From positions 62,001-126,000 of the forward strand of contig NZ_JAFMOX010000055.1 in assembly GCF_019049655.1 (NCBI RefSeq): a DNA stretch of 64,000 nucleotides, written 5' to 3'. Within the stretch, counting starts at the first letter, position 1. Each line of letters starts with the position of its first letter. Positions 37,147 through 44,721 of this stretch are shown here, piece by piece. This DNA comes from Rahnella rivi (GTDB lineage Bacteria > Pseudomonadota > Gammaproteobacteria > Enterobacterales > Enterobacteriaceae). The notes under the pieces are model-generated. The model ran no database searches, was not told where the DNA came from, and saw only the letters and a program-made list of their open reading frames with translations. The position numbers and the translations under genes are program-made.

Positions 37147-38139
37147 ATGAAAGTGGCTGTCTACAGTACTAAAAATTATGACCGGAAATATCTGGAACTG
37201 GTGAATCAGCATTATGGCTATGAACTTGAGTTCTTCGATTTTCTGCTGACCCCGCAAACGGCGAAAACCGCTATCGGCGCAGATGCCGTGTGCATTTTCG
37301 TGAATGATGACGGATCGCGTGATGTGTTACAGGAGCTGGCGACCCTTGGGGTGAAAACGCTGGCGCTTCGCTGTGCGGGCTTTAACAATGTCGATCTGGA
37401 CGCCGCCCGGGAGCTGGGCATTGACGTTGTGCGCGTTCCGGCTTACTCACCGGAAGCCGTCGCCGAGCACGCGGTCGGCATGATGCTGTGTCTCAACCGT
37501 CACATTCACCGCGCCTATCAGCGTACCCGTGAAGCCAACTTCTCACTGGAAGGGCTGATCGGTTTTAACATGTATCAGCGTACCGCCGGGATCATCGGCA
37601 CCGGTAAAATCGGCGTGGCGACCATGCGGATCCTGAAAGGGTTTGGTATGCGTATTCTGGCCTACGATCCGTTCCCGAGCCCGCTGGCGCTGGAACTTGG
37701 CGCAGAATATGTCGATCTGGACACCCTGTACGCCGAGTCTGACGTGATTTCCCTGCACTGCCCGCTGACGCCGGAAAACCACCATCTGCTGAATGCGCAA
37801 TCTTTCGCCAAAATGAAAGATGGCGTGATGATCGTCAATACCAGCCGTGGCGCACTGCTTGATGCCACCGCCGCCATTGATGCGCTGAAAAAGCAGAAAA
37901 TCGGCGCACTGGGGATGGACGTGTACGAAAACGAACGCGATCTGTTCTTCGAGGACAACTCCAACGAAGTCATTCTCGACGACGTCTTCCGCCGCCTCTC
38001 TTCCTGCCACAACGTGCTGTTCACCGGACATCAGGCATTCCTGACCAGTGACGCGCTGACCAGCATTTCAGAAACCACGCTGATGAATATTGATCAGCTG
38101 GGGAAAGGCGTGGCCTGTCCAAATCTGCTGACGGCGTAA
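37147..38139 (+). CDS. ldhA: D-lactate dehydrogenase, fermentative
   Basis: NAD-dependent dehydrogenase of 330 residues converting pyruvate to D-lactate in fermentation. NAD-binding GTGKIG at 151-156; catalytic R234 (NTSRG), E263 and H295 (FTGHQAF) are in place. MKVAVYSTKNYDRKYL is the E. coli-like N-terminus. SD GCGGAGAA precedes the ATG. Divergent from ydbH; a terminator follows. In E. coli hslJ comes next; here a five-gene transporter operon intervenes. Confidence 0.96.
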   Translation: MKVAVYSTKNYDRKYLELVNQHYGYELEFFDFLLTPQTAKTAIGADAVCIFVNDDGSRDVLQELATLGVKTLALRCAGFNNVDLDAARELGIDVVRVPAYSPEAVAEHAVGMMLCLNRHIHRAYQRTREANFSLEGLIGFNMYQRTAGIIGTGKIGVATMRILKGFGMRILAYDPFPSPLALELGAEYVDLDTLYAESDVISLHCPLTPENHHLLNAQSFAKMKDGVMIVNTSRGALLDATAAIDALKKQKIGALGMDVYENERDLFFEDNSNEVILDDVFRRLSSCHNVLFTGHQAFLTSDALTSISETTLMNIDQLGKGVACPNLLTA

Positions 38140-38168
38140 CTACTGCGCGAAACGGTTTGTGCAAAATC

Positions 38169-38195
38169 AGGCTCACTGCGGTGAGCCTTTTTTTT
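38169..38195 (+). terminator. Rho-independent terminator after ldhA
   Basis: Stem AGGCTCAC / GTGAGCCT with a 4-base loop and a run of eight or more T. Confidence 0.9.
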
Positions 38196-38218
38196 GGGTC
38201 ATCCGGCAGAACCTGCCC

Positions 38219-39148
38219 TTAAAAACTCAGCACCCGGCTGACTTCAGGCCCGTAGCCGGTGATCGTCAGGACATCACCGTCCAGCGTGACACTGGCAAAC
38301 GGCAAACGGTTTTCGCCATCCACCATGCCTTTCAGGGTGATGAAGTCGGTGTTTTCGATCCGGTCGTAACCCCCGCGATGATCGTGCCCGGCAAAGAAGG
38401 CGCGCACCTGATAGCGGCACAGCAGTTCCACCAGCGTTTCACAATTCCACAGATTATGGCTGTTCACCGGCGTCAGCGGGTAATGCCCGAACACCAGCAC
38501 CGTTTCGCCCTGCGCTTTCGCCTGTTTCAGGTGTTCTTCGATCCACGCCAGCTGTTTGCGCCCTACCGCACCGTTCCACGGCTGCGCCTGCGATTGCTGG
38601 CATTCGGTCAGTTCATCGAGCATAAATTCTGCCAGCTGATGATCGTCGCCGTTGGCGTGATTGCAGTACAGACTGACGTCGTTGCCATCGGTCACCAGAA
38701 AGCGGTAACCCGGCAACGTGAACGCGTAGTAGCTTTTCGGCAGGCCGAGCGCCGGTGTCTGCGCGCCCAGATGTTGTGAAATCACCTGCGCATCATGATT
38801 GCCGATCAGCGCCGCATGCGGATGGCGCAGTGCGGCGTAGGTGTTCAGCACAGGTTCGAAACTGCACCAGTCGCGATCGACCAGATCGCCCAGCGTGACC
38901 ACGAAATCCAGCTTCAGATCATTGAGCTCGGTGATCGCGGTGGCCAGTTTATTCAGGCTGTTGCGGTAATAACGATCCTTTTCTGTCACGGCGTCGGCAT
39001 ATTGCGGGTCGGCAATCAGCCCGAAACGCAGGCGCTGACCGGAGACGCTGGCATCATGCATCTTCGGTGTCTGATAGAGCGCGCTGACCTTACCCAGCGC
39101 CTGTTCCTGCTCCGGGGACAACGACGGAGAAGTGAGAATATCGGTCAT
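38219..39148 (-). CDS. Calcineurin-like phosphohydrolase, ADPRibase-Mn / CDP-alcohol diphosphatase type
   Basis: Cytoplasmic metallophosphoesterase of 309 residues. Metal ligands are readable: D47 and Q49 (IADPQYAD), D88 (TLGDLVD), N117/H118 (IGNHD), H222 (FGHYPL) and GHDH at 254-257. The D-x-Q instead of D-x-H in motif 1, with RYYRNSLNKL, WNGAVGRKQLAWIEEHL and FFAGHDHRGGYD, resembles Mn-dependent ADP-ribose/CDP-alcohol diphosphatases (ADPRM), not UgpQ. It is the last gene of a Ugp-like ABC operon and probably cleaves the imported phosphodiester or pyrophosphate. The substrate is inferred, not known. Confidence 0.8.
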   Translation of the reverse strand: MTDILTSPSLSPEQEQALGKVSALYQTPKMHDASVSGQRLRFGLIADPQYADAVTEKDRYYRNSLNKLATAITELNDLKLDFVVTLGDLVDRDWCSFEPVLNTYAALRHPHAALIGNHDAQVISQHLGAQTPALGLPKSYYAFTLPGYRFLVTDGNDVSLYCNHANGDDHQLAEFMLDELTECQQSQAQPWNGAVGRKQLAWIEEHLKQAKAQGETVLVFGHYPLTPVNSHNLWNCETLVELLCRYQVRAFFAGHDHRGGYDRIENTDFITLKGMVDGENRLPFASVTLDGDVLTITGYGPEVSRVLSF

Positions 39149-39169
39149 AAGAAACTCCTGTCGGGCGAA

Positions 39170-40000
39170 TTAACGGATGCCCGCCCGCATAAAGGATTGA
39201 ACGAACTGACGTTGAAACACCAGGAACAACACCAGCAGCGGCAGCACGGTCATCAGCGTCGCGGCGCTGATCAGCGCCCACTGCACGCCCTGTTCCGGCG
39301 CGGAGAAAAGCTGCAAGCCCACGGTGATTGGCCGGACCTTCACCGAATCAGTGATGACCAGCGGCCAGAGGAAGTCGTTCCAGTGAAAGCTTATCGACAC
39401 CAGAGCAAACGCCACATAAATCGGCTTCGCCAGCGGAATGTAGATTTTGCGCAGAATGTAAAACCGGCTGGCGCCTTCCACAATCGCCGCCTCTTCCAGC
39501 ACCAGCGGAATGCTTTTGAAGGTCTGACGCAGCATGAAAATGGCAAACGCCGAGGCAAAATACGGTAAGGCAATCCCCAGCAGGCTGTCGCGCAATCCCA
39601 GCGCGCTGATGGTTTTATAGTTATTCAGGATCAGAACGTCGGGGCTTATCATCAGCTGCAATAAAATCAGCGCAAAAATAAGCCCGCCGCCTTTCATTTT
39701 GAACCGCACCAGCGCGTAGGCCGCCAGCGTGGCCAGCACCATCTGGCAGACCACAATCATCAGTACCAGTAACGTGGTATTGAGAAAGTAGCGGGCAAAC
39801 GGCGCGGCATGCCAGGCGTTGATAAAATTCTGCAACGTCAGCGGCGCAAACAGCGAGAAACTGCCCTGCTCGGACGCGGGATGAAGCGCGACCCAGATTG
39901 CCACCAGAATCGGCAAAAACCACAGTAAGGCCGCCAGCCAGGTGATCAGATTCAGGCCGTACTGGCCGAACGCGGTGTGACGCAGTGCATCAGGTTTCAC
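39170..40000 (-). CDS. ABC transporter permease, UgpE/MalG type
   Basis: Inner-membrane permease of 276 residues with about six hydrophobic segments and the EAA loop LEEAAIVEGASRFYILRKIY. Its start overlaps the stop of the upstream permease gene by four bases. It pairs with the product of 39997-40908. The operon also encodes an UgpB-like binding protein, an ATPase and a phosphohydrolase, so the likely cargo is a phosphate-containing solute such as a glycerophosphodiester. Confidence 0.9.
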   Translation of the reverse strand: MKPDALRHTAFGQYGLNLITWLAALLWFLPILVAIWVALHPASEQGSFSLFAPLTLQNFINAWHAAPFARYFLNTTLLVLMIVVCQMVLATLAAYALVRFKMKGGGLIFALILLQLMISPDVLILNNYKTISALGLRDSLLGIALPYFASAFAIFMLRQTFKSIPLVLEEAAIVEGASRFYILRKIYIPLAKPIYVAFALVSISFHWNDFLWPLVITDSVKVRPITVGLQLFSAPEQGVQWALISAATLMTVLPLLVLFLVFQRQFVQSFMRAGIR

Positions 40001-40908
40001 TGATAATGTGCCCTTTTATCCATCAGGTTAAATTTGATCAGCGCAATGCTCGCCAGGATCACCAGCAGCACAACGGTCATCGCCGAGGCATACGGCAAAT
40101 CCCAGTAACTGAAGGCGGTGCGGTAGATGTAAAACAGCAGCAAACTGGTGCTGTTGTTTGGCCCGCCGTTGGTCATGGCGATCACCTGATCGACAATACG
40201 GAACGCATTCATCGAGGCGTTGATCAAAATAAACAGCGTGGTGGGCATCAGCAGCGGCCACTGCACGCGACGAAAATAATACCCCCGCGACGCCCCTTCG
40301 ATTTCAGCCGCCTCGGCAAGACGCGGATCGATTTGCTGCAACGCGGCGAGATAAAAAATCATGAAGAATCCCGCTTCACGCCATACCGAGACGGCCATCA
40401 GGCTGTACAGCGCGGTATCCGGCTGCCCGAGCCAGTTGACGGCGGGCAGAGAAAACAGCGCCAGCAGCTTGTTGAGCAACCCGAGCTGCGGCGTGTAGAA
40501 AAACAGCCACAAATTGGCGATCGCCACCATCGGCAGTAAAGAAGGAATGAAGAAGGCCGCACGGGTCACGGCGTTACCGCGCAGGCGGCGGTTAACCGCC
40601 AGCGCCATCAGCAGCGCCAGCACGACAGACAGTGGAATGGTGATCGCCGCGTACAGCAGGTTGTTACGCAGCGACAGCAGGAAAGTATCGTCGTCAAGCA
40701 AGGCGCGGTAGTTATCCAGCCCGACAAACTGCGCCGGATGCCCGTTGCGCGCGGCGCTGAACACGCTTTCCCACAGCGTTGCCAGCATCGGGTAATGGGT
40801 AAACATCAGCAAAAAGCCCAGTGCCGGTAACAGCAGCAGGTAGCCATAAACCTGTAAAGACAACCCGCGTGTGCGGGGTGCCGGTGCGACAGCGTGCAGA
40901 GTGCTCAT
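39997..40908 (-). CDS. ABC transporter permease, UgpA/MalF type
   Basis: Inner-membrane permease of 303 residues. An N-terminal helix (YLLLLPALGFLLMFTHYP) and about five further helices; the EAA loop is LAEAAEIEGASRGYYFRRVQ, followed by the MTNGGPNNSTSLLLFYIY stretch common in UgpA-like permeases. It follows the binding protein by 8 bases and overlaps the next permease. Forms the channel with the UgpE-like partner. Confidence 0.9.
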   Translation of the reverse strand: MSTLHAVAPAPRTRGLSLQVYGYLLLLPALGFLLMFTHYPMLATLWESVFSAARNGHPAQFVGLDNYRALLDDDTFLLSLRNNLLYAAITIPLSVVLALLMALAVNRRLRGNAVTRAAFFIPSLLPMVAIANLWLFFYTPQLGLLNKLLALFSLPAVNWLGQPDTALYSLMAVSVWREAGFFMIFYLAALQQIDPRLAEAAEIEGASRGYYFRRVQWPLLMPTTLFILINASMNAFRIVDQVIAMTNGGPNNSTSLLLFYIYRTAFSYWDLPYASAMTVVLLVILASIALIKFNLMDKRAHYQ

Positions 40909-40916
40909 GCCGTTCC

Positions 40917-42197
40917 TTACTGGTACGGTTTCAACAGACGGTCAGCCTGTTTTTGCGCAGAACTGAGCGCATCTGCCGGGGTTTTCGCCTGCGTCACGGC
41001 GGCTTCGATCGCATGGTTCATCAGTTCCTGGATCTGCACGCTGTTGTAGGTGGAAAGCTCAGGCTGGGAATATTTCAGCTGTTCACGGGCAACCAGCGCC
41101 TGTGGCACTTTTTTTACGTACTCCTGCATCACTGGTGTTTCCCACGCGGCAGGAGACGTCGCGACATAACCGGTCGCGATACTCCAGCGGGCAGCCTGTT
41201 CAGGCGCGGAGACCCAGCGGATAAACGCCATCGCCGCTTTCTGCTGTTCCGGCGTGGTATTTTTGAAGACGTACAGGTTACCGCCGCCGGTCGGGCTGCC
41301 GCGCCGGGTTTTCTCAGGCAGCATCGCCACGCCGAACGGGAATTTCGCGTTGTCGCGCACGGTAGTCAGGTTACCGGTGGTGGTGACCATCATCGCGGTT
41401 TTACCGTCGATAAAGTCCTGCGGCGTAGTGCCCCAGGCAATCGCGCCTTTAGGCGATACCGCGTCTTTCTGTGCCAGATCGGTCAGCCACTGTAAGGCTT
41501 CGACGTTAGCCGGCGTGTCGAAGGTGACCGCCGTGCCTTTGCCGTTATCAAGATGGCTGCCGTTAGTGGCGGCGATCCCCTGGAAGTTCCAGTAGCCGTT
41601 TGGCGTGGAAGGGATCTCGATGCCCCACTGTTTGACGTCGTTACCGTCGCGGATCACCAGTTTCTTGCCGAAATCCACCACCTGCTGCCAGTTGGCCGGT
41701 GGCGTGTCGCCGTTCAGACCGGCTTTCTCAAACGCCTGCTTGTTCCAGTACAACACCACGGTCGAACGCTGGAACGGAATGCTCCACACTTTGTCCTGAA
41801 TGTGGCGGATAAACGCCGGATAGAAGCCGTCGATCCACTTTTTGCCCTCGGCGTCATTGGCCAGATCGCTGACCGGCAGGATCGCGCCCGCGTCAATCAG
41901 GGAATAGGCTTCGATATCACCGATCACCGCGATTTGCGGCGCATTGCCACCGCGAAACGCGGTCAGCGCTTTGGTGACGGTGGTGGCGTAATCACCGGTA
42001 TATACCGGCTGAATGCTGATGTCCGGATGGGTTTTCTGGAAGTCTTCCACCAGGGTATCTACCGTATGGCTGATTTTGCCGCCAACGGCGATCGGGTAAT
42101 ACATTTGCAATTTAACCGGGTCAGCCGCAAATGCGGAGGTGCCGGTGATCAACAACAATGCAGTGGCAAGGCGTGAGAAACGATGAGCAGGTGACAT
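40917..42197 (-). CDS. ABC transporter substrate-binding protein, UgpB-like
   Basis: Periplasmic solute-binding protein of 426 residues with a signal peptide ending TSAFA-AD (about residue 24). LQMYYPIAVGGKISHTVDTL, DYATTVTKALTAFRGGNAPQ, IPFQRSTVVLYWNKQAFEKA and TTTGNLTTVRDNAKFPFGVA match the layout of UgpB, the glycerol-3-phosphate/glycerophosphodiester-binding protein; overall similarity is moderate. It lies 65 bases after the ATPase gene. The upstream Pho box and the linked phosphohydrolase support a phosphorylated ligand. Confidence 0.88.
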   Translation of the reverse strand: MSPAHRFSRLATALLLITGTSAFAADPVKLQMYYPIAVGGKISHTVDTLVEDFQKTHPDISIQPVYTGDYATTVTKALTAFRGGNAPQIAVIGDIEAYSLIDAGAILPVSDLANDAEGKKWIDGFYPAFIRHIQDKVWSIPFQRSTVVLYWNKQAFEKAGLNGDTPPANWQQVVDFGKKLVIRDGNDVKQWGIEIPSTPNGYWNFQGIAATNGSHLDNGKGTAVTFDTPANVEALQWLTDLAQKDAVSPKGAIAWGTTPQDFIDGKTAMMVTTTGNLTTVRDNAKFPFGVAMLPEKTRRGSPTGGGNLYVFKNTTPEQQKAAMAFIRWVSAPEQAARWSIATGYVATSPAAWETPVMQEYVKKVPQALVAREQLKYSQPELSTYNSVQIQELMNHAIEAAVTQAKTPADALSSAQKQADRLLKPYQ

Positions 42198-42262
42198 GAT
42201 TTTCCCTTTGGCATTTAACCGTGTTGTGAAGTCAAAAAATGAATAAAAACAAAAGGTACAAA

Positions 42263-43363
42263 TTACACAGCGACTTTATTTTCTGAGGGTAAACAGGCAC
42301 GTTCAGCGCGATAACAGCGCTTGCCGCCCGCCGTGAAGAAAAAATACTGTGCGCCGGTTGCCCATTGCAGCCCGACCGCCTGGCCTTCGGCAAAGCGGCG
42401 CATACCGGCGACTTTCACGGTCAGCGGCTCCGGGTATCCGGCCAGCGCGCACACCACCAGGGTGTCGGCCCCCATGTATTCGTGGCTGATGACCAGCGCG
42501 GTAAGACCGGCGTGCGCCGCGTCGGTCAGCTGAATATCTTCAGCCCGCAGCCCGAGACTGAGCGCCTCGTCCGGATGTTCCACCACCGGTACCGGCATGC
42601 TGGCGAGATAATGATGCGCACCGCGATGCACCAGCGGCAGGATATTCATCGGCGGCGCACCAATGAACTGCGCAGCGAAAATGCTGGTTGGGTTGTTATA
42701 GAGGTTGTCCGGCGTGTCGTGCTGCTCGATGCAGCCGTCATTAAGCAGAATGATTTTATCGGCCATGCTCATGGCTTCCGTCTGGTCATGGGTGACATAA
42801 ACCATCGTCAGACCGAGCTTTTTCTGAATCGCGCGGATTTCGCGGCGCATGCTCTGGCGCAGTTTGGCGTCAAGATTGGACAGCGGTTCATCCATCAGGC
42901 AGAGCTTATTATTGGCGATGACCGCCCGCCCGAGCGCCACGCGCTGCTGCTGTCCGCCGGAAAGCTGCGACGGCAACCGGTCAAGCAGTTGATCCAACTC
43001 CATCAGTTTACCGACCTCAGCCAGACGGGCGGCGAAATGGCGCTTGTCTTCCCCCCGTGCCCGCAGGCCGAACAGCAGATTTTCGCGCACGCTCATGTGC
43101 GGGAAAAGCGCATAGGACTGAAAGACCATCGACAGTTTGCGCTGCGACGGCGAGAGCGCGGTGACATCCTCCTGACGGAAATAAATCGTCCCGCTGTCGG
43201 CAGACTCCAGCCCGGCGATAGTGCGCAGCATGGTGGATTTACCGCAGCCCGACGGCCCCAGTAACGCAATGAAATCGCCCTCTTCCACATCAAAACTGAT
43301 GTCGTTAAGTGCGACCTTGTTTCCCCATGATTTCTGGATGTGATGGAGTGATAAATAGCTCAT
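42263..43363 (-). CDS. ABC transporter ATP-binding protein, UgpC/MalK type
   Basis: ATPase of 366 residues and the first gene of the operon. Walker A GPSGCGKST (36-44), Q82, LSGGQ (134-138), Walker B LCLMDEP (154-160) and the switch histidine in VYVTHDQTEA are all intact; the C-terminal TOBE-like domain is present. The ATG at 43363 lies about 50 bases downstream of three Pho half-sites. It energises the two permeases encoded downstream. Confidence 0.93.
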   Translation of the reverse strand: MSYLSLHHIQKSWGNKVALNDISFDVEEGDFIALLGPSGCGKSTMLRTIAGLESADSGTIYFRQEDVTALSPSQRKLSMVFQSYALFPHMSVRENLLFGLRARGEDKRHFAARLAEVGKLMELDQLLDRLPSQLSGGQQQRVALGRAVIANNKLCLMDEPLSNLDAKLRQSMRREIRAIQKKLGLTMVYVTHDQTEAMSMADKIILLNDGCIEQHDTPDNLYNNPTSIFAAQFIGAPPMNILPLVHRGAHHYLASMPVPVVEHPDEALSLGLRAEDIQLTDAAHAGLTALVISHEYMGADTLVVCALAGYPEPLTVKVAGMRRFAEGQAVGLQWATGAQYFFFTAGGKRCYRAERACLPSENKVAV

Positions 43364-43414
43364 GCCCGTAATGCATCTCTGTGACCGAGGATGGGCATAA
43401 CCTAGCGGGGTAAA

Positions 43415-43443
43415 ATGACGGTTTTATGATGTGCAGATGACAG
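43415..43443 (-). promoter_or_regulatory. Pho box (PhoB binding site) upstream of the Ugp-like operon
   Basis: On the minus strand three CTGTCAT-like half-sites follow each other at exact 11-base spacing: CTGTCAT (7 of 7), ACATCAT (5 of 7) and CCGTCAT (6 of 7), separated by 4-base spacers of which two are AT-rich. A TTATG/-10-like sequence lies about 11-17 bases beyond. This is the layout of a PhoB box in front of phosphate-starvation genes. Confidence 0.75.
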
Positions 43444-43600
43444 GGGGAATACGGGCAGAACGGGCGCAGTGGCTCTCCCAGGCCAATCTGGCCTTTAACA
43501 TCCTTATTCATTCACGCTACAATAGAATTGAAAATTACGCATTATCCAGATGAATCTATTGCATCGGAGAATGTGAATGGAATATTTCTCAGGAGAGAAG

Positions 43601-44023
43601 ATGAAAAAGGCACTGTTTATTCTGGCGACAGCCATCACACTGAGTGCATGCAGCATGGGTCAGGACACCACCGTGAAACAACACGATTTACAGCATCACC
43701 GGTTTGAACTGCTGAGCGTTGACGGGCAGACCGTTCCGGCGGCGCAGGGGCGTATTCCGGAGATCGAGTTTGGCGAGAAAATGCACGTTTCCGGCAAAAT
43801 GTGTAATAACTTCTTCGGCCAGGGCGAGTTGCAAAACAACGTGCTGACCGTGAAAGGGCTGGCCTCCACCCGGATGCTGTGCAGCGACGAGAATCTGAAC
43901 AAATGGGATCAGGTGATAGGTGATGTGCTCAGTCATGGCGCAGCAGTGACCTTGCAGGATCACAAAATGATCCTGACACAGGGCAAACATACGCTGATTT
44001 ATCGCCTCAAAGACCGGATGTAA
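43601..44023 (+). CDS. hslJ: HslJ, META-domain lipoprotein
   Basis: Lipoprotein of 140 residues: MKKALFILATAITLSAC with the lipobox LSAC (Cys 17), then the META/HslJ domain (HHRFELLSVDGQ, EIEFGEKMHVSGKMCNNFFG, LASTRMLCSDEN). HslJ of E. coli is heat-inducible and linked to novobiocin resistance. ATG 43601 with AGGAGAG upstream was chosen over 43577. It sits just before ydbJ and nifJ as in E. coli. Confidence 0.92.
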   Translation: MKKALFILATAITLSACSMGQDTTVKQHDLQHHRFELLSVDGQTVPAAQGRIPEIEFGEKMHVSGKMCNNFFGQGELQNNVLTVKGLASTRMLCSDENLNKWDQVIGDVLSHGAAVTLQDHKMILTQGKHTLIYRLKDRM

Positions 44024-44058
44024 TCCCGTTTGGGATCAGGTCTGAGCAACAAGTAACA

Positions 44059-44100
44059 TCATGCCCCGGAAGCTCACCAAGGTCAGTGACTGGGGTAAAA
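44059..44100. repeat. ERIC-like core sequence, truncated
   Basis: CCCCGGAAGCTCACC ... GGTCAGTGACTGGGGT resembles the central palindrome of enterobacterial ERIC elements (CCCCAGGAGCTTAC ... GTAAGTGACTGGGGT). Only about 42 of the usual 127 bases are recognisable. Lies between hslJ and ydbJ. Confidence 0.5.
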
Positions 44101-44103
44101 GCT

Positions 44104-44148
44104 TAGCCTGCGGTACATTAGCCTGCGGTACATTAGCCTGCAGTACAA
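44104..44148. repeat. Three tandem 15-base repeats at the ydbJ 3' end
   Basis: TAGCCTGCGGTACAT twice, then TAGCCTGCAGTACAA, in direct tandem. The third copy contains the ydbJ stop and its last four codons. Because the unit is 15 bases, duplication leaves the stop position unchanged. Confidence 0.85.
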
Positions 44149-44417
44149 CGGCCCTGCATCAACGCGCTTTCAGAGCACTGACGGCCATTCGCCATTGAAC
44201 ACATCCCGACGCGGCTGCCGTCAAGCTGAGGAGCCAGTCGCAATTGTCCGCCTGCCATAGAACAGGCAGCAAACGCCGGGCTGTCCATATTCACGGTGCG
44301 CTGGCCAACATTCACGCTGTTGCCTTTTTGTGGAACATCAGCCGACTCTTCGTGGCTGCTGCATGCGGATAACACCAGCACGCCGGTGGCCAGTAACACG
44401 CGAAACGCAGTGATCAT
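44133..44417 (-). CDS. ydbJ: YdbJ, DUF333 lipoprotein
   Basis: Lipoprotein of 94 residues: MITAFRVLLATGVLVLSAC with lipobox LSAC (Cys 19), followed by the DUF333 region with three to four conserved cysteines (DSPAFAACSMAGGQL, GMCSMANGRQCSESAL, GRCTAG). It occupies the place of E. coli ydbJ between hslJ and nifJ. SD AGGAGCAG lies upstream. The C-terminal end is built from the tandem repeat just mentioned. Function unknown. Confidence 0.85.
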   Translation of the reverse strand: MITAFRVLLATGVLVLSACSSHEESADVPQKGNSVNVGQRTVNMDSPAFAACSMAGGQLRLAPQLDGSRVGMCSMANGRQCSESALMQGRCTAG

Positions 44418-44721
44418 CTGTCCTGCTCCTGAATAGTGCGATATAGCGGGGAATTATAGAACGGTCATCATATCCGACGTTTTTCGTCTGCGTCGAGCCT
44501 TCCGGCGAAAGAACATCAACTTTTTCCTAAAAATCGGGGTTTTGTTCATAAACAGAAACACTTTCGCTTCCCGCACGGCCCATTCATTCACCTGACTAAT
44601 AAAAAACCTTGCACACAATCAGGATAAATTGATTATTCCGCCCTCTGCTAAGCTTTTATCATTCTTGCCGGTAAAACCGCATATTTACCGGCCTGTTTTG
44701 TGAGCAAGCAAAGGGTATTCC
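44418..44721. other. Intergenic region upstream of nifJ
   Basis: About 300 bases between divergent ydbJ and nifJ. AT-rich around 44600-44660, where the nifJ promoter is expected; CAAAGGG before the ATG is the SD. I find no clear NifA, FNR or SoxS site and no RNA gene. Confidence 0.4.
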
